Assembly: GCA_964526695.1 (NCBI GenBank) | Contig: CAZGJA010000089.1 | Span: forward strand, 224,950 to 288,949 | Source of the DNA: JABWBH01 sp964526695 | GTDB lineage: Bacteria > Planctomycetota > Phycisphaerae > UBA1845 | Direction of reading: 5' to 3' | Length of the DNA stretch: 64,000 nt | Shown here: positions 1 to 8,704 of the stretch, piece after piece | Layout of the letters: every line of letters starts with the position of its first letter | Numbering within the stretch: position 1 is the stretch's first letter | Program-made: the position numbers and the translations under genes | Notes under the pieces: generated by a model | The model's database searches: none | What the model was told of the DNA's origin: nothing | Seen by the model: the letters and a program-made list of their open reading frames with translations, nothing else

Positions 1-63
1 CTGAAGCGTTCCGAACATTCGTCCCTCCGGAGAGGGATGGACAACCTTAGGTGGAGGTGTTTC

Positions 64-909
64 TTGGCATCGGAGTTGGTTCGTCAACTGATCGAATCCG
101 GCATTCATTACGGTCACCGCGCAAGCCGCTGGGACCCGAAGATGAAACCTTACATCTTCGGAAAGCGAAACACGATACACATTATCGACATTCGCGAAAC
201 CGTGAAGGGGCTCCTGCGGGCGAAGAAGCTCGTCGGGCATGTGGTGGCCAAAGGGGAGGATGTGTTGTTCGTCGGCACCAAGCGGCAGGCGAGGACCGCC
301 ATCGAGGAGAACGCAAAGCGCGTGGGCATGCCCTACGTCGCGGAGCGCTGGCTCGGCGGGACGCTCACCAACTTCCGCACCATCCGGTCGCGCCTCGCGC
401 GGCTGGAGGAGCTGGAGCGCGAAGAGGCCGACGGCACGTTGATGCAGTACAGTAAGAAGATGATCGCGTCGCGCACGCGCGAGCTGCGCAAGATCAAGCG
501 CAACCTCGAGGGCATCCGCAACATGACCAAGTTGCCCGGCGCCATGATCGTCTTCGACGTGAAACGTGAGCATAACGCCGTGGCCGAAGCGCGAAAGGCG
601 AAGATCCCCACGATCTGCCTGATCGACACGGACTCGGATCCCGCGTTTGCGGACGTGCCGATCCCGGGCAACGACGACTCGATGCGCTCCATCGAGATGA
701 TCGCCCGGCTGCTGGCCGACGCCGCGTCGGAAGGGCTGCGGGCGCGCGCCCAGCGGAAGGAAGAGTCCGCTCCGCCGCCGCAGGAAGGCAATCGACCGCG
801 ACGCCGCATGAGCGAAGGTCGCGGCGACGGCGCATCGGAGAAGCGGCAACCCGAGGCGGACGCCGGCATGGTCGCTTCGGCGCCCGCTCCCGCGGAAAGC
901 GCCGGCTGA
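64..909 (+). CDS. rpsB: 30S ribosomal protein S2
   Basis: Ribosomal protein S2 of the small subunit, here 281 residues with a basic and Pro/Ala-rich C-terminal extension of about 55 residues after the conserved core. The family hallmarks are plain: SGIHYGHR near the start, WNPKM-like WDPKMKPYIF, ERWLGGTLTNF, and PGAMIVFDVKREHNAVAEA followed by IPTICLIDTDSDP. I chose the TTG at 64 because the protein then begins (M)ASELVRQLIESG as S2 normally does, and a GGAGGT Shine-Dalgarno lies at 53-58; an in-frame ATG at 37 would add nine residues unlike the family. The gene precedes tsf in the usual order, but a perfect hairpin terminator separates them. Confidence 0.97.
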   Translation: MASELVRQLIESGIHYGHRASRWDPKMKPYIFGKRNTIHIIDIRETVKGLLRAKKLVGHVVAKGEDVLFVGTKRQARTAIEENAKRVGMPYVAERWLGGTLTNFRTIRSRLARLEELEREEADGTLMQYSKKMIASRTRELRKIKRNLEGIRNMTKLPGAMIVFDVKREHNAVAEARKAKIPTICLIDTDSDPAFADVPIPGNDDSMRSIEMIARLLADAASEGLRARAQRKEESAPPPQEGNRPRRRMSEGRGDGASEKRQPEADAGMVASAPAPAESAG

Positions 910-950
910 TCGCCTTCGCGAGAACGCTTGCGGATGTTGTGTAAGAATCC

Positions 951-987
951 CGTGGACCTGCGCGATCGTCGCCAGGTCCACGTTTTT
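951..987 (+). terminator. Intrinsic terminator after rpsB
   Basis: A perfect 10-bp stem (CGTGGACCTG at 951-960 pairing with CAGGTCCACG at 973-982) encloses a 12-nt loop and is followed directly by five T (983-987). It lies in the rpsB-tsf gap, so it should attenuate or end transcription between the two genes. Confidence 0.85.
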
Positions 988-1169
988 CTGATTTAATAGA
1001 GGTGACGGGCCCGGTCGCGCCGGGGATGCGCGAGGTCGTTCGCGGCGCCCGTCTCGACGGCGAATCGAGCCGCGCGGACCACCGGCATGGGGCCGTCCGC
1101 CGATCGGCGCGTCGCCTTGCGACGGGTCGCGCCCGCGCGCTGAAATACGAGTTTGGAGATCCACCTGAC

Positions 1170-2000
1170 ATGGCTGCCATCACTGCTGAACTGGTCAAGA
1201 ACCTTCGAGAAACCACGGGCCTGCCCATGATGGAATGCAAGCAGGCGCTGAGCGAAAACAACGGCGACTTCGAGGCCGCCAAGGAGTGGCTGCGGAAAAA
1301 GCACAAGGGCAAGCTCGAGGACCGCTCCGACCGCGCCACCGGCGAGGGGCGCATCGCCTTTTTCCTCAGCCCGGATCGCAAGATCGGCTCCATCGTCGAG
1401 CTGCAATGCGAGACCGCGCCTGTCGCCAAGAACGAGCTGTTCATCAATCTCGCCAACGCCTTCGCCGCCCAGGCCGCCGCCGGCTCGTCGCCGACGCCGG
1501 ACGTCGCCGCCCTTCGCGCGGACCCGGCGCTGGACAAGATGTTCGTCGAGACGTACGGCAAGCTGCGCGAGACGATGAACCTGCGCCAGGCCCGTCGCGT
1601 GGCCGGCGGCTGCATCGCCACCTACATTCACCACGACGGCAAGACCGGCGTGATGATCGCCATGAACGCCGCGCCCAGCGCGGAATCCGTCGCCTCGGAC
1701 CTTTGCATGCACGCCGCCTTCGCCAAGCCCATCGCCATCGAGAAGGACGCCGTCCCCGCGGTCGAGGTGCAGAAGATCCGCGAGCTGGCGAAGGAAGTCG
1801 CCCTCGCCGAGGGCAAGCCCGCCGCCATCGTCGAGAAGATCGCCGAAGGCCGCGTCGCCGCGTACCTCAAGGAGAAAGTGCTCATGGAGCAGGAACACGC
1901 CCGCGCCGACGTCTACGGCAAGAAGACCGTGCGCGACGTGCTCAAGGAAGCCGGCGTGACGGCCGTGACGGACATGGTGCTCATGCGCGTCGGCGGTTGA
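1170..2000 (+). CDS. tsf: Elongation factor Ts
   Basis: EF-Ts, the guanine nucleotide exchange factor for EF-Tu, 276 residues. An N-terminal UBA-like segment (MAAITAELVKNLRETTGLPM then MECKQAL) and the C-terminal core with ATYIHHDGKTGVMIAMN identify it. The ATG at 1170 gives the canonical N-terminus; a GGAG lies at 1154-1157, rather far upstream. The usual TDFVARNE loop that contacts EF-Tu is replaced by ETAPVAKNE, so the Asp-Phe pair is missing while the flanking Lys-Asn-Glu is kept. It follows rpsB after a terminator and about 180 bp, so it probably has its own promoter. No pyrH or frr follows. Confidence 0.96.
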   Translation: MAAITAELVKNLRETTGLPMMECKQALSENNGDFEAAKEWLRKKHKGKLEDRSDRATGEGRIAFFLSPDRKIGSIVELQCETAPVAKNELFINLANAFAAQAAAGSSPTPDVAALRADPALDKMFVETYGKLRETMNLRQARRVAGGCIATYIHHDGKTGVMIAMNAAPSAESVASDLCMHAAFAKPIAIEKDAVPAVEVQKIRELAKEVALAEGKPAAIVEKIAEGRVAAYLKEKVLMEQEHARADVYGKKTVRDVLKEAGVTAVTDMVLMRVGG

Positions 2001-2071
2001 GGCGGCGGGCGACGCCACCATCGCGGACGGCGCGTCCGGCGGCATGTTTCCAACGCGACGGCTTTTGCCCG

Positions 2072-2097
2072 GGGGCCGAAAGGCCCCTTTCTTGTTT
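2072..2097 (+). terminator. Intrinsic terminator after tsf
   Basis: Stem GGGGCC (2072-2077), tetraloop GAAA, stem GGCCCC (2082-2087), then a T-rich run TTTCTTGTTTG. Its distance of about 70 nt from the tsf stop and its GNRA loop fit a factor-independent terminator. Confidence 0.75.
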
Positions 2098-2322
2098 GTT
2101 CTTGGGGTCTGCGCGGCGCCAAGGGGGCGTGCCAAGAAATCCGGGCAGGCCGCCGGCCTGGTCGTGGTGACACGCATTCTTGACCGGCACCTCGCGCCCG
2201 ACCCCTATTCGCTTCCCGCCCGATCGACCACGAGACGCTCGCGCCCCTGCAGGCTCGGTCTACTCTTGCGGGCCACCGACGCGAACGCCACCGCCGAGAC
2301 GTCTGCCGTTGCCATAATTTGG

Positions 2323-2405
2323 GTCGGCTTCAGCCGACCGGCTCTTGCCACCAACTTCAGTTGGTGGGGAACCGCCTTCCTGTTTTCAGCCGGCTTCAGC
2401 CGGCT
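2323..2405. repeat. REP triplet (three TC-loop hairpins)
   Basis: Three short perfect palindromes, each closed by a TC dinucleotide loop, lie in order: GTCGGCT-TC-AGCCGAC (2323-2338), CCACCAACT-TC-AGTTGGTGG (2348-2367) and AGCCGGCT-TC-AGCCGGCT (2388-2405). The same order, with the middle and third hairpins identical, lies upstream of the intact RAYT gene at 39,938-40,028, and the reverse complement lies downstream of it. Here the third hairpin runs into the C-terminal remnant of a second transposase copy. Confidence 0.9.
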
Positions 2406-2566
2406 TCGGTGGTGCTTGTTGCGGGTGAATTCACCGCTGGAGGATCTTCAACCGGCTCATGCGCCTCCAACCGGACATGAATCGTGCCCTGAGCATGGTG
2501 CTCGCGATGGTGGCGTCTGTACTCCACGACCGAAGACAGGTGCCGCCGCTTGAAACTCAACGTCAC
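2396..2566 (-). pseudogene. RAYT transposase remnant (C-terminal 56 codons)
   Basis: Reading leftward from 2566, about 56 codons align almost residue for residue with the C-terminus of the intact REP-associated tyrosine transposase at 40,047-40,517, including RRHLSSVVEYRRHHREHH, which carries the presumed catalytic Tyr, and the Pro-rich tail ending TEAG. The N-terminal two thirds, with the HUH metal-binding motif, are gone, so it cannot be an active transposase. It may still be a substrate for the intact copy in trans, since its hairpin triplet is preserved. Confidence 0.85.
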
Positions 2567-2705
2567 CATGCGCCCGCGCGGCTGACCGCGAAAGGGGCCG
2601 GAAAAGAGCATCCTGACACCTTTTCGCATCCTTGCGGAGACCCGGCGCCAAGCCAACGGCATTCAGACTGGCGCCTTTTCTCATCCATGTCGCGGCACTT
2701 TCCGG

Positions 2706-4124
2706 TCATTCGCATGGGACATCCGCGCACACCCCGTCGCCGTACTCCCACAGGCAGATCTGCGTTACGTCGCCGGCGTCGAGCCACTTCGTCTTGGCCC
2801 GGCCGCGCTCGTCGAGTTGGATGCAGTCGATGCGCCCCGTCGGGTCCACCGGCGAGACGAATGTGCCGTAGGGCAGGCGAGCGCGGACTTTGATGGCGAT
2901 GGACGACTCCCGTCGGCAGCGGACGTCGAGCTTGCGAATCTGTCGCGGATCGGTCGGCGTGAGCAGGTAGCCGCGGTCCTCGCCGCGGATCGTCGCGCTG
3001 CCGACGACGTGCATGCGGTCGGAGACGCCTTCGGGACTTCCGAAGTCGTCAACGGGGCAGGCTGGCGAAATGAACGTGCTCAGGTCGATCAGTTCGCCCC
3101 GATGCCACCATGCGAGGAAATCCCGCCGATTCCCGTAGCGCCCGCTCCCGAGGATGTCGCCACGGTTGTTCATGGCCCTCGGGTAGGCTGCGCCCGTGTC
3201 CGGCTGGGCCAAAGGGTTGATCTTGAACTCAGCCGACCACGTGACCCGCACGTCACGATTGTCTTGATTGGCGACTTGACCGCAAGTGACGCCATCGTTG
3301 TTGATCGCCGACGGGTACGAATAATCTCCACCGAGCGTCGGCAAGAATTCGAACGAACCGTCCGCCGCCCAAACGACTCCGGTGAAATTCTCGAGCTCTG
3401 TATCATCAACGATCCCCAGAACGCTTCCAGCGTCGTTGATTCCAATCACCGCCTCCGGCCAACGTACCCCCTTCGGAAGGGGCAGGCCCCTCATCTGCCC
3501 GTCTTCCCAGATGAAGGGGGCATCGCCGTTTTCGTCATAGTCGTAGCTGAGTCCGGTGATCTGCCCCACGGAATTGACGTCCACAGCATATGCACCGCGG
3601 TCGCCCAGCGTTCCGAGATCCTCCAACCCGCCGCCGCGCCATAACACGGCATGGTAGTCATGGAGGAAGTCGCGCCACGAACCCACGATCCAACCCTGGT
3701 CATTGATCCTCACGGCCTCGCTCGTGGTCAACAGCGGTGCAAGAAGCTCGTGCGGAACACCGTTGATCCAGGTGCATGCAACGGTTCGTTCGATGTCCGG
3801 ATTGGAACTAGTCCCAACGACCTGCCCGTGGATGTTCACATCCGCCGCCCAGACGCGCCTGTCGCCCGGCAGGGGTTTGAGTTCAGTGACGACGAATCCC
3901 GTCGGCCGCGAGTCCGCGGCCGAATCATCCTCATTCTCTGTTGCCGCGGAGACGGGGCTGACGACGTTCGGGACTTGCGGGGTCGCGGCGCTTGGTTGCG
4001 CCGGTGGGCCGGCCGATGCCGCAAGCATGGATGCACCCGTACCCAAAGCCGAAACAACGGTGGTCAACAGCGTGACCACAAGGGCCAAGCCCGGCCTTAA
4101 TGAACGAACGTCAACATCAGTCAT
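2706..4124 (-). CDS. Secreted HAF-repeat protein with shared C-terminal domain
   Basis: Exported protein of 472 residues. The start at 4124 is preferred to one 29 codons upstream because AGGAG sits 8 nt before it and a signal peptide follows at once (a hydrophobic stretch about residues 12-38 ending near ASA). The mature part holds several HAF-type repeats, e.g. LEDLGTLGDRGAYAVDVNSV and FEFLPTLGGDYSYPSAINND, each ending with GQ.TG or similar, a family probably forming a beta-propeller. From about residue 395 it has the C-terminal domain shared with other exported proteins here (KLDVRC, then ERGRAKTKW, ending in two Cys). Enzymatic function is unknown; a surface or extracellular role is inferred. 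Confidence 0.85.
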   Translation of the reverse strand: MTDVDVRSLRPGLALVVTLLTTVVSALGTGASMLAASAGPPAQPSAATPQVPNVVSPVSAATENEDDSAADSRPTGFVVTELKPLPGDRRVWAADVNIHGQVVGTSSNPDIERTVACTWINGVPHELLAPLLTTSEAVRINDQGWIVGSWRDFLHDYHAVLWRGGGLEDLGTLGDRGAYAVDVNSVGQITGLSYDYDENGDAPFIWEDGQMRGLPLPKGVRWPEAVIGINDAGSVLGIVDDTELENFTGVVWAADGSFEFLPTLGGDYSYPSAINNDGVTCGQVANQDNRDVRVTWSAEFKINPLAQPDTGAAYPRAMNNRGDILGSGRYGNRRDFLAWWHRGELIDLSTFISPACPVDDFGSPEGVSDRMHVVGSATIRGEDRGYLLTPTDPRQIRKLDVRCRRESSIAIKVRARLPYGTFVSPVDPTGRIDCIQLDERGRAKTKWLDAGDVTQICLWEYGDGVCADVPCE

Positions 4125-4315
4125 GGCGACTTCTCCTGAATTTTCCTTGGCTTGCAGCGATGCGGGAATCGAATTGCCGGTTCTGGGGCGCATTTCGAGG
4201 CGGAAACGCACCCCCCCCGAATATCGGCTTATTCCCGCCTCAAGACCCCCTTGATTTGGGCTGATGCTTCAGCCGCCTGCCGTCCAGGCTCCGGCAGAAT
4301 GTCAATACCCGCAAC

Positions 4316-4687
4316 TTGCGCCAGGTGCTGCTTTCCGTTACTCCAAGCGGCATGACACGGAAGTCGCCGGCCCATCCGATGGATGCGCTGCTGGAAGGGG
4401 CGCAGCGCGGGGTACTGAACGAAGTGCAGGCTCAACCCCTCGCGCTTCGGGGTCCGGAAACCGTCGTCCTGATCCAGTCGGCGTGGGCCGATCGCATTGC
4501 CCAGCAGAACTTACGGCTCGCGGCCGAGCAGAACCTGCGCCCGGCGAAGCCGCAATTTCCCGCGGAAGCGGCCTCGGCCACGCCGACCACGCCGGCAGCC
4601 GACCCGGCCGCCACGTTCCTTCATACGATCCCTCGCCGGCTCCACCCAAGTGTAAGAACCGCCGCACGAACGACGGAAGCTAGATAA
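4316..4687 (+). CDS. Possible small protein, unrecognised
   Basis: An open frame of 123 codons beginning with TTG (4316), with an internal ATG at 4352. I recognise no family. In favour of coding: mostly G or C in third positions and a helical, Gln/Ala-rich middle (IAQQNLRLAAEQN). Against: no clear Shine-Dalgarno, a low-complexity Ala/Pro/Thr tail, and overlapping open frames on both strands. It fills most of the otherwise empty interval 4125-4755. Confidence 0.3.
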   Translation: MRQVLLSVTPSGMTRKSPAHPMDALLEGAQRGVLNEVQAQPLALRGPETVVLIQSAWADRIAQQNLRLAAEQNLRPAKPQFPAEAASATPTTPAADPAATFLHTIPRRLHPSVRTAARTTEAR

Positions 4688-4755
4688 GCAAGCCGGGCCA
4701 GCGAGAAGCAATCTCCTCCGGCGTGCGAAGCACCTGACCGTAAGGAGGTTCAGCC

Positions 4756-5733
4756 ATGTGCACCGTCGCTTCGAAGAGCATGCCCGCAAAGTCCATGCAC
4801 CGTTCCTCTCTGATCGTTGCCGGCTTCGCGCTGGCGGTCGCCGCGTTCGGTCCACCGGCCTGGGCGGGGAACAAGACCGTGAAGTTCTCGACGTGGAGTT
4901 GCCAGCCCGGCAAGTTGACGCTGACCTTCACGATGCCGGGGAACAACCCCATTCCCCACGATATCATCATCCCGCACGCCATGACGGCCGAGGAGAAGGC
5001 GGCGTTCATCGTCGCGGATCTCAAATTCTGGGATCCCGCGGGCACGTACGAAGTCTCCGGCAGCACGGTGTCGATGCTCAAGGACGAGCGGATGACGGTC
5101 GAGGCCAGTTGCGGCACAACGCAGGAGGCGAAGGACATCCTCAGTTGCGCCGCGCCGGGCAACGCGGTTTGCACCTTCACCGGTCAGTTCGAGCCTTTCG
5201 ACATCAGCCAGCAGCCGGCGATCTTCACCGCGGGCATCGTCACCGACGTGGGCGAGCTGACCGTGCGGGTTTCCGCCCAGGAGCTGAACTTCCAGACCGA
5301 CGGACCCATCATCTGTCAGGCCCTCTTTCAGCGGCTCGCTCCGCGAGCTCCGGACTACGGCGCCCAGATCAACTACGCGGGCGATCGGCTGGAGGTTTAC
5401 TTCGACCCGGCCTACACGGTCACGCAGGGCGGAATCATCTTCGGCACGACGTCGCCGAGTCCCGGCTGCTCCGGCGGCGTGGAGCTTTCTCCGCCCGGCG
5501 GCGAGACCTGCGGCGAAGGCGCCCAGCTCAACGCCGTCTGCAAGAATGGCGGCGCCACGGTGATCGGCAAACTGAAGAACGCGATCCCCAATACCCCCGT
5601 CACCTTCACCCTCGACGACGGCCAGCCGGTGGACAGGACCGTCAACGACCGCGGCAAGGCCAAGGCCAAGTACACCGGTCAGCCTCTCGGCCGGCACACC
5701 GTCGGCGTCTGCGACCTCTCGGCAAGTTGCTGA
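4756..5733 (+). CDS. Secreted protein with shared C-terminal domain
   Basis: Exported protein of 325 residues. AAGGAGG at 4742-4748 lies 7 nt before the ATG. The N-terminus is a signal peptide (basic start, hydrophobic core, likely cleavage after PAWA near residue 37). The middle (about residues 38-250) is beta-rich with a few Cys and matches nothing I can name. The last 70 residues form the domain shared with other exported proteins in this window: QLNAVCKNGG, VIGKLKN, FTLDDGQ, DRGKAKAKY, GRHTVGVCD, ending SASC. Role unknown; the tail suggests common processing or anchoring. Confidence 0.85.
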   Translation: MCTVASKSMPAKSMHRSSLIVAGFALAVAAFGPPAWAGNKTVKFSTWSCQPGKLTLTFTMPGNNPIPHDIIIPHAMTAEEKAAFIVADLKFWDPAGTYEVSGSTVSMLKDERMTVEASCGTTQEAKDILSCAAPGNAVCTFTGQFEPFDISQQPAIFTAGIVTDVGELTVRVSAQELNFQTDGPIICQALFQRLAPRAPDYGAQINYAGDRLEVYFDPAYTVTQGGIIFGTTSPSPGCSGGVELSPPGGETCGEGAQLNAVCKNGGATVIGKLKNAIPNTPVTFTLDDGQPVDRTVNDRGKAKAKYTGQPLGRHTVGVCDLSASC

Positions 5734-6188
5734 AGCCGCGCGGCTCGGGCATGAGCTTCTTCAGTTTTCCCTGGGCGACCGGGTTCTGTGAACGCCGGGA
5801 TACGGTAGGGTGGATGACACGGGTCCGCAGCCGCGGACCCGTGTTTCGCCACAATGGAGTTTCCAGTTGGCTCCGGCTGCCGGGCCTTGGATTCGCATGA
5901 ACCTACGATCAGGCTGGGAAAACGAAGGGATTTCTTGTGCCCCGGCAGGGCCGCCGAGCGTAGCGCAGCGATGGATCGCCGGGGGTGTTCGCGGCGATGG
6001 ACCGGAAGTCCCTGTGGGACTGCGCCGCCCAACGCGACCTCCCGCAGCCGCGAATGGCTGGGCAATCCGTGAATGCCCCTCCGAGGCACACAGGCGCGCC
6101 GCATCGCAACCTCAAGACAACCAAGGCGCCGTGCACCGGAGTCAGATGGAGACTCAGAAGCGAGCATTCGTCGAGGTTCGGACTTGCG
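5734..6188. repeat. Gap with a dispersed palindrome
   Basis: No convincing gene. The main feature is a 12-bp perfect hairpin at 5817-5844 (ACACGGGTCCGC, loop AGCC, then its complement) without a T-run. The same stem core with a GGCG loop recurs at 9349-9374 and an eroded version near 28,070, so it is a dispersed chromosomal palindrome rather than a terminator of one gene. Confidence 0.6.
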
Positions 6189-6680
6189 CTACCAGTTCCG
6201 CCCCGGCGCGCGCTCGATGGCCGCAAGCTCGCCGCTGTCCAGCCACAGAACTTTGCAGCGGGAACAGGAGTCGATGACCTGATTGCCAGGTCCGTAGTAG
6301 GGATGCGTCTCCATCCGCTTGCCGCAGGTGGGGCAGTCCGTCGCGCGCTGCAGGCTCTCCGCGTCGAGCGGCTGCGGTCCGGCCGAAGGGCGCTCGCACG
6401 CCGCCCGGCGGAGGCGCACGACCATCGCGAAGTCGTCGTTGGTGAGCAGCAGCCCCGCGCATCCCGGGCATTGCAGCGCCGGATACCCCTCCACGGCGGC
6501 CTGCACCAGACCTTGCCTGCACACCGGACACAGCGCGTCGCCCACCTCGCCCAGCACGATGACCCGATCCACCGAGCCGTCGGGCGGGGCGACCGCGTGC
6601 AGGGCGCCGCAGTGCGCGCACGTGAGGAGGGTTCGACCGGGCACGGGTGACAGCGGCGCGGCACAGTTGGGACAGTTCAT
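6189..6680 (-). CDS. Zinc-ribbon protein (TFIIB-type zinc finger family)
   Basis: Protein of 163 residues consisting mainly of three CxxC pairs of zinc knuckles: MNCPNC with CAHC, CPVC with CPGC, and CPTC with CSRCKVLWLDSGEL. The last segment, including the WLD.GEL signature, matches the TFIIB-like zinc-binding domain (Pfam zf-TFIIB) of small bacterial proteins of unknown function. The start at 6680 is chosen because the first zinc knuckle follows it directly and a CGGAGTG lies just upstream; longer versions add an Arg-rich stretch with no family resemblance. It could bind nucleic acid or protein; no partner is suggested by neighbours. Confidence 0.8.
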   Translation of the reverse strand: MNCPNCAAPLSPVPGRTLLTCAHCGALHAVAPPDGSVDRVIVLGEVGDALCPVCRQGLVQAAVEGYPALQCPGCAGLLLTNDDFAMVVRLRRAACERPSAGPQPLDAESLQRATDCPTCGKRMETHPYYGPGNQVIDSCSRCKVLWLDSGELAAIERAPGRNW

Positions 6681-7017
6681 GACGGACACTCCGTTCGGCG
6701 GCGGCGTGTGCGGAGCACTGCGGACCTGGCGACGGGCCGATCGCGTCGCCGACCCCAACGGATATCGACCGATCGCGGCGCGCGACAAAACGAACAGAAG
6801 GACCGAGAATCGGAGCCTCAACGGGTTCCGCGCGGGGTCGACGCCCGCGCCGGATCCGCCTTGCCACGGACCGTGCGCACGCGTAGTGCCTCACAAGTAC
6901 CGCGTCGTCGGCACGCCAGAGCCGCAACCGTGAGGGATCGCTTCCTCAGGTGAGCGTCAGGACGCGCTTCCTTACGGTCGCGGCTCTGAGAAGACGCAGC
7001 TCTTGCGAGCCACTACG
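6681..7017. other. Gap, no gene seen
   Basis: This 337-bp interval separates two leftward genes. I see no ORF with a Shine-Dalgarno or family match and no strong hairpin. It should hold the promoter of the zinc-ribbon gene. Confidence 0.4.
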
Positions 7018-7761
7018 CTACTCCCCCGCCATCAGCCCCAGCCCTTCCGCCCAGACTTCGGCGACGTGCTTGATCTTCATCGGCGAGCCGAGGCGGTGGG
7101 CCGTGCCGCCGATGGTCATGCCGCAGCCGCCTTCGTTGCAGACGAGCGTGCTTGCACCCGTCTGGCGGACGTGGGACACCTTGTCGCGCGTCATGCCGTC
7201 GCTGATCTCGGGGTATTGCAGGTTGAACGCGCCGCCGAATCCGCAGCACACGTCCAGTCGCTCCAGAGGCCGGTAGTCCACGCCGTCCAGCTCGCTGACG
7301 AGCCGGCAGGTGAGCGACGGGTCCGCCAGCTCGCGCATGTGGCAACTGTAATGCACGGTGTACGACTGCCCCGGCGGCGCGGGGATCGTCGCCGGGTCCA
7401 CGTGCAACACCTTCGTGGCGAACAGGGCGAACTCCCACGTCCGCGCCGCGAGGTTCTTCGCCGGCTCCGCGTAGGTCGCGTCGTGCTCCAGCAGGTGCGG
7501 CAGGTGGTGCTTCACCAGCGCCGCGCACGAGCCGGAGGGCGTGACGACGTACGGGTAGCCCGCAAAGACGTCGATGAGCCGCCGCCCGAGCCGCGCGGCT
7601 TCGTCGTGATAGCCGTTGTTGTAATGCGGCTGGCCGCAGCAGGTCTGCTCGCGCGGGAAATGCACGGTGCATCCGAAGTGCCGCAGGAGGCGCACAACGG
7701 CCACGCCGACGCGCGGCGTGAACGTGTCGGTCAGGCAGGTGATGAAGAGTGCGACGTCCAA
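7018..7761 (-). CDS. lutA: (Fe-S)-binding protein, LutA/YkgE-like
   Basis: Member of the LutA/GlpC-type CCG-domain family, 247 residues. Two cysteine-rich domains are visible: CLTDTF followed by TCCGQPHYNNG in the N-terminal half, and SCHMREL followed by CCGFGGAF and CNEGGCGM in the C-terminal half. In LutABC-type systems this subunit acts in L-lactate oxidation with the iron-sulfur proteins LutB and LutC. Neither partner gene is adjacent, so the exact substrate is uncertain; glycolate oxidase or heterodisulfide reductase-like subunits are related alternatives. No strong Shine-Dalgarno was seen; the ATG at 7761 gives the standard N-terminus MDVALFITCLTD. Confidence 0.88.
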   Translation of the reverse strand: MDVALFITCLTDTFTPRVGVAVVRLLRHFGCTVHFPREQTCCGQPHYNNGYHDEAARLGRRLIDVFAGYPYVVTPSGSCAALVKHHLPHLLEHDATYAEPAKNLAARTWEFALFATKVLHVDPATIPAPPGQSYTVHYSCHMRELADPSLTCRLVSELDGVDYRPLERLDVCCGFGGAFNLQYPEISDGMTRDKVSHVRQTGASTLVCNEGGCGMTIGGTAHRLGSPMKIKHVAEVWAEGLGLMAGE

Positions 7762-7899
7762 ACTTCCACGCTCAAGCCGGGCGGATCCGACGCGGACCGC
7801 ATGCGCCGCGGCGGGGGGCGGGCGTCCTCGCCCGCCTGCGGGCCAGAGGCCCGCATCCTATCCGTTTCGAGTCCATTGCAGATACTAAGAGGCGCTGCC

Positions 7900-8469
7900 C
7901 TAGTTGGCGGCCTTGACGTTGTCGATGGCGAGCAGCGCCCCGCCGACGGAGAACTGGGTGATCAATGCGGGGTTGCTCTTGAGTCGCACGCGGCAGCCGT
8001 TGTCGTTGTAGTTCACGCCGCCGTAGGTGCCGTTGGCCAAGCCGCCGAAGGTGGGACGGGTAAAGCACATGCCGTTGAAGCGGATCTGAACGTTGCCGGT
8101 CATGCGCAGGTAGCGGAAGATGACCTTCTTGACCGGACCGCCGAGGATCGCGGCGTAGTCGGTCATGTCAAAATCAACCAGGACGCTGCGGGCGACAAGC
8201 TGGTTGGGCGGCGACCCGTTGGGACAGGGCGCGAACGCCTGCGTTGCGATAATGCACACGCCGAACGCCGTCGGAGCGCAGGCGTTGCCGATCGTGTCGG
8301 TGTACGGCGTTTGGATCATGTCCACCCCGTTGCTCGTGAAGTTAACCGGCAACTGACCCTGCGGCAGGGCGTCGTACTTGACCGTGTGCGAGGCGCCGAA
8401 CGCGCCGGCGCATCCCATCAACACGCCCACGGCGATCCACTCGTGCCGGACTCGATGATAACGCTGCAT
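7900..8469 (-). CDS. Secreted protein, unrecognised
   Basis: Exported protein of 189 residues. GGGAGGGAAC precedes the ATG at 8469, and the first 26 residues form a signal peptide (hydrophobic core IAVGVLMGCAGAFGA). The mature part has six Cys and is rich in beta-type sequence, with a run about VDFDMTDYAAILGGPVKKV and a concave pattern typical of lectin-like sandwiches, but I cannot assign a family. It ends SVGGALLAIDNVKAAN and lacks the shared C-terminal domain of its secreted neighbours. Confidence 0.75.
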   Translation of the reverse strand: MQRYHRVRHEWIAVGVLMGCAGAFGASHTVKYDALPQGQLPVNFTSNGVDMIQTPYTDTIGNACAPTAFGVCIIATQAFAPCPNGSPPNQLVARSVLVDFDMTDYAAILGGPVKKVIFRYLRMTGNVQIRFNGMCFTRPTFGGLANGTYGGVNYNDNGCRVRLKSNPALITQFSVGGALLAIDNVKAAN

Positions 8470-8704
8470 GATGTTCCCTCCCGTGCTAGCCGGCCGCCGC
8501 GATTGCCCAGAACCGTCCGAGCCTCCGCGGTCGGTTGCGAACCAGCCCAGAACCATGCTACCCGAATCGGGCGCGGCGGTTCAAGCAGGCTTTCGAATTC
8601 GGGCGAGCGGGGAGTCTGGCGGTGGATTCCGGCATATCAGCTTCGATCCGCAGCCGACCTTCGACTGGTCTCTCGGAGCCCCGCCCTGATTCCCTCAGCC
8701 GAGT

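Noticed and set aside
993..2177. 394-codon open frame antisense to tsf
   Set aside because: tsf is unmistakable on the other strand; the antisense frame is His/Val/Ala/Gly-rich.
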